A stretch of DNA of 64,000 nt from contig NZ_JBHSHD010000010.1 of assembly GCF_042652785.1 (NCBI RefSeq), forward strand, positions 372,001 to 436,000, written 5' to 3'. The stretch comes from Dokdonella_A ginsengisoli. Lineage in GTDB: Bacteria > Pseudomonadota > Gammaproteobacteria > Xanthomonadales > Rhodanobacteraceae. Below are positions 58,386 through 64,000 of this stretch, one piece after another (position 1 is the stretch's first letter; each line of letters begins with the position of its first letter). The notes beneath the pieces were generated by a model, which had not been told where the DNA came from, ran no database searches, and was given only the letters and a program-made list of their open reading frames with translations. A program made the translations under genes and the position numbers.

Positions 58386-59515
58386 GCGCGCAGCCGCAGC
58401 GCCGCGAGCCGCCGTTCGACGCGACGCGCCTGGCCAATCCGGCGACGGCCGCGCTGCGCGCCTACGATCCGGGCCACGACCTGCCGGCGCTGCGCCAGCG
58501 CTTCGGCGTGACGATCGCCGAACTCGGCTCCAACGAGAACGCGCTCGGCCCCAGTCCGCGCGCGCTCGAGGCGATGCGCGCGGCGCTGGCGGAAAGCTAT
58601 CGCTATCCCGATCCGCGCGGCGCCGCGCTGAAGGCGGCGCTGTCGGCGCAGCTGGGCGTCGATACGGGGCGCATCGCGCTCGGCAACGGCTCGCACGAGC
58701 TGCTGATGCTGCTGGCGCAATGCTTCGCCGATCCGGCGCATTCGGTGGTGTTCTCGCAGTACGGCTTCGCCGTGTTTCCGATCGCCACCGCGGCCGCCGG
58801 CGCGCAGCCGATCCGCGTGCCGGCGCTGCCGCGCGAGCACGCGTCGGCGCCGTTCGGCCACGACCTCGACGCACTGGCGCAGGCGGTGCGCGAGGACACG
58901 CGCCTGGTGTACCTGGCCAATCCGAACAACCCGACCGGTACCTGGTTCGGCGACGCGGCACTGGCCGCCTTCCTGGCGCGCGTGCCGCGCGAGGTGCTGG
59001 TCGTCGTCGACGAGGCCTACCACGAATTCGCCGACGCGCCGGGACTCGGCACGGCGCTGCAGCTGGCCGGGAGTCATCCGAACCTGATCGTCACGCGCAC
59101 GTTCTCCAAGGCCCACGCGCTGGCCGGCCTGCGCGTGGGCTATCTCGTCGCCGATCCCAGCGTGGTCGCCGTCGTCGAGCGCCTGCGCGAATCGTTCAAC
59201 CTCAACAACGTCGCGCTGGCCGGCGCCGAGGCCGCGCTGGCCGATCGCGAACACCTGCAGCGCTCGCGCGCGCTCAACGCGAGCGAGCGCGGATGGCTGG
59301 TCGCCGAGCTCGCGCGTCGCGGCTACGTCTGCCTGCCGTCGCAGACGAACTTCGTGCTGGTCGATCTGGGCCGCGACGCCGGCGAACTCGAACGCCATCT
59401 GTTCGAGCGCGGCGTGATCGTGCGGCCGATGGGCGGCTACGGCCTGCCGCAGACCCTGCGCATCAGCGTCGGCAGCCGCGACGAGAACGAGCGTCTGCTG
59501 AGCGCGCTGCCGTGA
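58382..59515 (+). CDS. hisC: Histidinol-phosphate aminotransferase HisC
   Basis: 377-residue PLP enzyme of histidine synthesis, often also acting on aromatic amino acids when near pheA. Markers are ELGSNENALGPSPRALEA, YLANPNNPTGT, the DEAYHEFAD segment, the PLP-lysine motif TRTFSKAHALAGLRVGY and the C-terminal GVIVRPMGGYGLPQTLRISVG. The start is GTG coupled to pheA (GTGA). The serC-pheA-hisC-aroA order suggests it is the HisC2-type copy, so a second hisC may be in the his operon elsewhere. Confidence 0.94.
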   Translation: MSAQPQRREPPFDATRLANPATAALRAYDPGHDLPALRQRFGVTIAELGSNENALGPSPRALEAMRAALAESYRYPDPRGAALKAALSAQLGVDTGRIALGNGSHELLMLLAQCFADPAHSVVFSQYGFAVFPIATAAAGAQPIRVPALPREHASAPFGHDLDALAQAVREDTRLVYLANPNNPTGTWFGDAALAAFLARVPREVLVVVDEAYHEFADAPGLGTALQLAGSHPNLIVTRTFSKAHALAGLRVGYLVADPSVVAVVERLRESFNLNNVALAGAEAALADREHLQRSRALNASERGWLVAELARRGYVCLPSQTNFVLVDLGRDAGELERHLFERGVIVRPMGGYGLPQTLRISVGSRDENERLLSALP

Positions 59516-60054
59516 CGTTCGGGCGCATCGCCGGCGCCGCCCTGCAAGCGATCGGTGTCGTCGCGCTGCTGGCCGGCGCCGCCGTGGCGTACCGGACGTA
59601 CGGCCCTGCTTCGGTGGCGGAACGCCCGTCGGCGATCGTCGAGCCGCTCGATCGCGCCGACCTGCGCACCGCGCTGGCGAGAGCCGGGGTCGACGCCGCG
59701 CAGGACTGGTCGGTCATCGCCTCGCTGCACTCGGAATCCGGCCTGGTCGGCCGCGGCCGCTTCGACTACGCCTGCGTCCAGCTGCAACGCTTCGAGCCGT
59801 CCGCCGACGTCGCGAACGACTGGGCGCGCGAGCCGGAAACCAATCCGCTGCTGCTGCAGGCGCTGACCGCAGCGCTGGAGCAGGCCGGCGCACACGGCGC
59901 GCGCTGCCTGCCCGAAGCCGCCCGCGCCAACACGGCCGAATTCGCGCGCAACTTCGCCGCCGTCGAGTTCGACCGCCGCCTGCCGAACGCCGCCGCGATC
60001 TTTCTCTACGAATGGGCGACGCGGCGCCTTTACTACGTCGATTTCGCGAGCTGA
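59512..60054 (+). CDS. Membrane-anchored protein of unknown function between hisC and aroA
   Basis: 180 residues, no family recognised. An N-terminal helix (about 8-27, AALQAIGVVALLAGAAVAYR) anchors a mainly helical soluble domain with two cysteines (FDYACVQLQRF and GARCLPEAA). The start is GTG overlapping the hisC stop (GTGA), and aroA begins 8 nt after its stop, so it is co-translated inside an amino-acid operon. Its place is occupied by tyrA or nothing in related clusters. No enzymatic motif is visible. Confidence 0.75.
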   Translation: MTFGRIAGAALQAIGVVALLAGAAVAYRTYGPASVAERPSAIVEPLDRADLRTALARAGVDAAQDWSVIASLHSESGLVGRGRFDYACVQLQRFEPSADVANDWAREPETNPLLLQALTAALEQAGAHGARCLPEAARANTAEFARNFAAVEFDRRLPNAAAIFLYEWATRRLYYVDFAS

Positions 60055-60061
60055 GCAGAAC

Positions 60062-61369
60062 ATGGACTGGACCAGTTCCCCGGCCTCCGCCCTGCACGGC
60101 GAGCTTGCCGTTCCCGGCGACAAGTCGATCTCGCATCGCGCGATCATGTTCGCCGCGCTGGCCGAAGGCACCTCGCGCGTCGACGGCTTCCTCGAGGGCG
60201 AGGACACGCGGGCGACCGCGGCGATCTTCGCGCGCCTGGGCGTGCGCATCGAGACGCCGTCGGCTTCGCGCCGCGTCGTGCACGGCGTCGGCCTGCACGG
60301 GCTGGCCGCGCCGGACGGCGCGCTCGACTGCGGCAATGCCGGCACCGGCATGCGCCTGCTGGCCGGACTGCTGGCCGGACAGCGCTTCGATTCGGTGCTG
60401 AGCGGCGACGCGTCGCTGTCGAAGCGGCCGATGCGGCGCGTGATCGAACCGCTGGCGGCGATGGGCGCGCGCATCGAATCGGAGCCGGGCGGCCTGCCGC
60501 CGCTGCGCATCCGCGGCGGTTCGGACCTGCGCGGCATCGACTACGAACTGCCGGTGGCGAGCGCGCAGGTGAAATCGGCGGTGCTGCTCGCCGGCCTCTA
60601 TGCGCACGGCGAGACGGCGGTGCGCGAGGCGCATCCGACGCGCGACTACACCGAGCGCATGCTCGCCGCGTTCGGCTGGCCGATCCGGTTCGAGCCGGGC
60701 AGGGCGCAGCTCTCCGGCGGACACCGCCTGCGTGCGACCGACGTCGTGGTGCCGGCGGATTTTTCCTCGGCGGCGTTCTTCCTCGTCGCGGCGAGCCTGG
60801 TGCCGGGATCGCACGTGCTGCTGCGCGCGGTCGGTCTCAATCCGCGCCGCACCGGCCTGCTCGACGCGCTGCGCCTGATGGGCGCGGATATCCGCGAGCT
60901 TGACGCGCGCGAGCAGGGCGGCGAACGCGTCGCCGACCTCGAAGTCCGGCACGCGAACCTGCACGGCATCGAGGTGCCGGTGGCGCTGGTGCCGGACATG
61001 ATCGACGAGTTCCCGGCGCTGTTCGTGGCCGCCGCGGCAGCCAAGGGCACGACCACGATCCGCGGCGCGGCGGAGCTGCGCGTGAAGGAGTCCGACCGCA
61101 TCGCGGTGATGGCCAGGGGGCTGCGCGAGCTGGGCATCGCGGTCGACGAAGCGCCGGACGGCGCCGTCATCCACGGCGGCCGGCTGCGCGGCGGCGAAGT
61201 CGACAGCGCCGGTGACCACCGCTGCGCGATGAGCTTCGTCGTCGCCGGCGTGATCGCCGCGGCGCCGGTGCGCATCCTCGATTGCGCCAACGTCGCGACC
61301 TCGTTCCCGGATTTCACCGGGCTGGCGCGAGGCAGCGGCCTCGACGTCGCGCCGGCGGCTCCGCGCTAG
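60062..61369 (+). CDS. aroA: 3-phosphoshikimate 1-carboxyvinyltransferase (EPSP synthase) AroA
   Basis: Adds enolpyruvyl from PEP to shikimate-3-phosphate in the aromatic pathway; the glyphosate target. 435 residues. Substrate-binding GDKSISHRAIM at the N-terminus, CGNAGTGMRLLAGLL, RPMRRVIEPLAAMGA, the catalytic region DMIDEFPAL, and RVKESDRIAVMARGL. The GNAGTGMRL and RPMRRVIEPL patterns resemble class II enzymes rather than the E. coli class I type. It is followed 8 nt later by the M16 peptidase gene. Confidence 0.96.
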   Translation: MDWTSSPASALHGELAVPGDKSISHRAIMFAALAEGTSRVDGFLEGEDTRATAAIFARLGVRIETPSASRRVVHGVGLHGLAAPDGALDCGNAGTGMRLLAGLLAGQRFDSVLSGDASLSKRPMRRVIEPLAAMGARIESEPGGLPPLRIRGGSDLRGIDYELPVASAQVKSAVLLAGLYAHGETAVREAHPTRDYTERMLAAFGWPIRFEPGRAQLSGGHRLRATDVVVPADFSSAAFFLVAASLVPGSHVLLRAVGLNPRRTGLLDALRLMGADIRELDAREQGGERVADLEVRHANLHGIEVPVALVPDMIDEFPALFVAAAAAKGTTTIRGAAELRVKESDRIAVMARGLRELGIAVDEAPDGAVIHGGRLRGGEVDSAGDHRCAMSFVVAGVIAAAPVRILDCANVATSFPDFTGLARGSGLDVAPAAPR

Positions 61370-61377
61370 GCGCGCCG

Positions 61378-64000
61378 ATGGACCTGCCGTCGATCGCGTT
61401 CGAGAAGTTCCGGCTCGACAACGGCCTCACCGTCATCGTGCACGAGGACCGCAAGGCGCCGCTGGTCGCCGTGTCGGTGTGGTATCGCGTCGGCTCCGCC
61501 GACGAGCCGCCGGGCAGGAGCGGATTCGCGCATCTGTTCGAGCACCTGATGTTCTCCGGCTCGGAGCATCATCGCGACGGCTACTTCGCGCCGTTCGAGC
61601 GCGTCGGCGCGACCGACGTGAACGGCACGACCTCGTTCGACCGCACGAACTACTTCCAGACCGTGCCGGCGAGCGCGCTCGATCTGGCGCTGTGGATGGA
61701 ATCGGATCGCATGGGCCACCTGCTCGGCGCGATCGGCCAGCACGAACTCGACACGCAGCGCGGCGTGGTGCAGAACGAGAAGCGCCAGCACGAGAACCGC
61801 CCCTACGGGCGCGTCTGGGAAGCGCTGCTGGAGCACGCGTTCCCGCAGAATCATCCGTATCGCCACACGACCATCGGCTCGATGGACGATCTGAAAGCCG
61901 CCTCGCTCGACGACGTGCGGCAATGGTTCGGCGAGTACTACGGCGCGGCCAACGTGACGATCGCACTGGCCGGCGACATCTCGCCGGCGCTCGCGCGCGA
62001 GAAGATGCAGGCGTACTTCGGCGACGTTGCGGCCGGTCCCGCGCTGCGGCATCCGGCGCCGTGGATCGCGCCGCGCACGGCTTCCACGCGCAGCGTGCAG
62101 ATCGACGCGGTGCCGCAGCGGCGCCTGCTGCGGCAGTGGAACGTGCCCGGCCTCGCGCACGCCGACGCGCCGCTGCTCGAACTGGCCGCGTTCGTGCTCG
62201 GCGGCAGCGTGGCCTCGCGCCTGTACCGGCGCCTGGTGCATCGCGAGCGGCTCGTCGACGAGGTCTCGGTCGGCCTCAGCGCCTACGCGCTGGCCGGCCT
62301 GTTCGTGGCGAGTGCCAATCTTCGCGAAGGCGTCGAGACGGCGCAGGTCGAGGCGGCGATTTCCGAGGAATGGGAACGGTTCCTCGCCGAAGGCCCGGAC
62401 GAGGACGAGCTGCTGCGCGCAAAGACCGTGCTGCGCCTGGGCTTCGTGCGCGCCATCGAGAAGATCGGCGGCCGCGGCGGCAAGGCGGCCGTGCTGGCCG
62501 AAGGCGAGATCTATCACGGCGACCCGGCGGCATATCGCGTCGACCTGGAGCGCTGCGCATCCGCCACGCCGGCCACGGTGCTCGCGGCGGCGCGACGCTG
62601 GCTCGCGCGCGGTGACCACACCTTGCTGGTGACGCCGGAGCGGGAGGCTTCCGTCGCCGATGCGCCGCCGTTGCCGCCGGCGTCCGCGCCGGATCCGGTC
62701 CCGGCCATGGACGCGGCGTACGCGACCCGTGCGAGCGGCATCGACCGCCGCCTCGGCGCTCCGCAGGTGCAGCACTTCCCGCAGGTCGTGTTTCCCGAAG
62801 TCCGCCGCGCGCGCCTGCGCAACGGCATCGAGGTGGTGCTGGCCGAACGTGCGGCGATTGCGCTGACCCAGGTGCGCCTGCAGCTGGACGCCGGCATCGC
62901 GGCCGACCGCGGGCGTGGCGCCGGCACGGCGAAACTCGCGTTCTCGATGCTCGGCGAAGGCACGCGGCAGCGCGATTCCCTGGCGATCGCGCTGCAGCGC
63001 CAGCGGCTCGGCGCGCAGTGGCGTGCCGAGACCGGGCTGGATGCCAGCCACGTCGGCGTCGATGCGCTGAACAGCGGCCTTTCCGGTGCGCTCGAACTGC
63101 TCGCCGAGATCGTGCGCGAGCCGGCGTTCCGGCAGGCCGATCTCGAGCGCCTGCGCGCGCAGTGCCTGGCGCGCATCCGGCGCGAGCGCGCCGATCCGGC
63201 CGCGCTCGGCTTCCGCGTGCTGCCGCGGCTGCTGTACGGCGCGGATCACGCCTACGGCATCCCGTTCTCGGGCCTCGGCTCGGAAGCCGCGATCGCCTCG
63301 ATCTCGCCCGACGCGCTGGCGGCGTTCCATCGCGATTTCGTGCGTCCCGACCGCGCGGCGATCTTCGTCGTCGGTGATACGAACATGGAAACGGTGTTGC
63401 CTCTGCTCGACGCCGCATTCGGCGACTGGGCGGCCCCGGACTCGCCGGCACCGATGGTTTCGCGCGGAGAGGTTCCGCCGCAGGGGCCGCCGCGTCTGTT
63501 CCTGGTCGACCGCCCCGGCGCGCAGCAGTCGCAGATCTTCGCCGCGCGCACGACCTCGCCGACGATGGCGCCGGATCATCTGTCCACGCAGCTGGCCAAT
63601 GCGGTGTTCGGCGGCGCGTTCACCTCGCGCCTGAACATGAATCTGCGCGAGGACAAGCACTGGTCCTACGGCGCGCACAGCACTCTCGTCGAAGCGCTCG
63701 GTCCGCGGCCGCTGCTGATCTCCGCACCGGTGCAGACCGACCGGACCGCCGAGGCGATCGGCGAGATCCTCGGCGAGCTTCGCGCGATCGGCGGCGATCG
63801 CCCGCCGACGGACGCCGAGATCGCCAAGGTCAAGGCGCAGCGCACGCGCGCCTTGCCCGGCAGCTACGAAACCGGCGGCGCGGTGCTGTCGGCGCTGGCG
63901 AACAACCGGCTCTACGGCCGCGGCGACGACTACGTCGCCTCGCTGGCTCGCGCCGTCGAGGCGCAGACGACGGAGCAGGTCGCGGCCGCCGCGAAACACC
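61378..64000 (+). CDS. M16-family zinc metallopeptidase (cut by window end)
   Basis: At least 874 residues; the end lies outside the window. The N-terminal M16 half has the inverted zinc motif HLFEH (HxxEH) near residue 55 and the distal glutamate region in TQRGVVQNEKRQ. A second M16-like half begins near residue 460 (VRRARLRNGIEVVLAE) and lacks HxxEH, as usual for the non-catalytic half. No signal peptide is seen at the chosen ATG. Double-domain M16 enzymes include PqqF, so a role in PqqA processing is possible, but the general peptidase role is as likely. Confidence 0.9.
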   Translation, partial: MDLPSIAFEKFRLDNGLTVIVHEDRKAPLVAVSVWYRVGSADEPPGRSGFAHLFEHLMFSGSEHHRDGYFAPFERVGATDVNGTTSFDRTNYFQTVPASALDLALWMESDRMGHLLGAIGQHELDTQRGVVQNEKRQHENRPYGRVWEALLEHAFPQNHPYRHTTIGSMDDLKAASLDDVRQWFGEYYGAANVTIALAGDISPALAREKMQAYFGDVAAGPALRHPAPWIAPRTASTRSVQIDAVPQRRLLRQWNVPGLAHADAPLLELAAFVLGGSVASRLYRRLVHRERLVDEVSVGLSAYALAGLFVASANLREGVETAQVEAAISEEWERFLAEGPDEDELLRAKTVLRLGFVRAIEKIGGRGGKAAVLAEGEIYHGDPAAYRVDLERCASATPATVLAAARRWLARGDHTLLVTPEREASVADAPPLPPASAPDPVPAMDAAYATRASGIDRRLGAPQVQHFPQVVFPEVRRARLRNGIEVVLAERAAIALTQVRLQLDAGIAADRGRGAGTAKLAFSMLGEGTRQRDSLAIALQRQRLGAQWRAETGLDASHVGVDALNSGLSGALELLAEIVREPAFRQADLERLRAQCLARIRRERADPAALGFRVLPRLLYGADHAYGIPFSGLGSEAAIASISPDALAAFHRDFVRPDRAAIFVVGDTNMETVLPLLDAAFGDWAAPDSPAPMVSRGEVPPQGPPRLFLVDRPGAQQSQIFAARTTSPTMAPDHLSTQLANAVFGGAFTSRLNMNLREDKHWSYGAHSTLVEALGPRPLLISAPVQTDRTAEAIGEILGELRAIGGDRPPTDAEIAKVKAQRTRALPGSYETGGAVLSALANNRLYGRGDDYVASLARAVEAQTTEQVAAAAKH

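Overview
The window is about 64 kb of very GC-rich DNA (roughly 70% by eye) from a gammaproteobacterial chromosome, most likely Xanthomonadales (Rhodanobacteraceae/Dokdonella-like). This placement is inferred from gene content: a serC-pheA-hisC-aroA cluster, a pqqABCDE operon, secreted proteins carrying an LFxDGFDG tag, CadC-like wHTH-TPR regulators, 7-bp ATTCCCG tandem repeats and many GTG/ATGA-coupled starts. I see no rRNA, tRNA, CRISPR array, phage or insertion sequence. It reads as ordinary, tightly packed chromosome with 53 supported coding regions, two of them cut by the window edges.

Layout. 1-4.3 kb: 3' part missing hemN with an Anr/FNR-type box, an Mth938-like protein and yhbY on the minus strand, diverging from rlmE-ftsH. 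4.3-7.9 kb: a minus-strand SDR / aldehyde dehydrogenase / NTF2-like / LysR run. 8.1-11.6 kb: a secreted subtilase translationally coupled to folP. 11.7-18 kb: the complete pqqABCDE operon (including the 24-residue pqqA) diverging from a proline iminopeptidase-like hydrolase and a two-component system. 18-32.6 kb: minus-strand sulfotransferase/aminotransferase pair, two copies of a palindromic repeat unit, pbpC with its alpha-2-macroglobulin partner, an exported degenerate Nudix-like protein, a large secreted protein, a ferritin-like protein and rlmJ. 32.7-44 kb: plus-strand DUF885 protein, a 60-residue membrane protein behind a hairpin that covers its ribosome binding site, an NTF2-like protein, a CadC-like regulator, a HAF-repeat secreted protein, an HI0933 flavoprotein, a GNAT/carbon-nitrogen hydrolase pair, and an orphan barrel-like protein behind a perfect LacI-type palindrome. 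44-50 kb: PAP2 phosphatase plus GT4 glycosyltransferase diverging from pstC-pstA-pstB-phoU, with 13 heptamer repeats abutting phoU. 50-54.7 kb: a PHA granule cluster, an FHA protein and msrPQ. 54.9-64 kb: serC, serA, pheA, hisC, an unknown anchored protein, aroA and the start of an M16 peptidase.

How the genes work together. The pqq operon makes the PQQ cofactor for periplasmic dehydrogenases; the adjacent peptidase and sensor/regulator pair are candidates for peptide processing and control (inference). The pst-phoU operon and the divergent GT4/PAP2 pair could form one phosphate-limitation module in which phosphatidate is converted to diacylglycerol and then glycosylated (inference). serC, serA, pheA, hisC and aroA supply serine, phenylalanine, histidine and the aromatic precursor.

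The signals most worth a second look are the repeat-controlled phoU start, the ribosome-binding-site hairpin at 34.77 kb, the three phased 11-bp repeats between the CadC-like regulator and the HAF gene, the LacI-type operator at 42.85 kb, and the shared LFxDGFDG tag.
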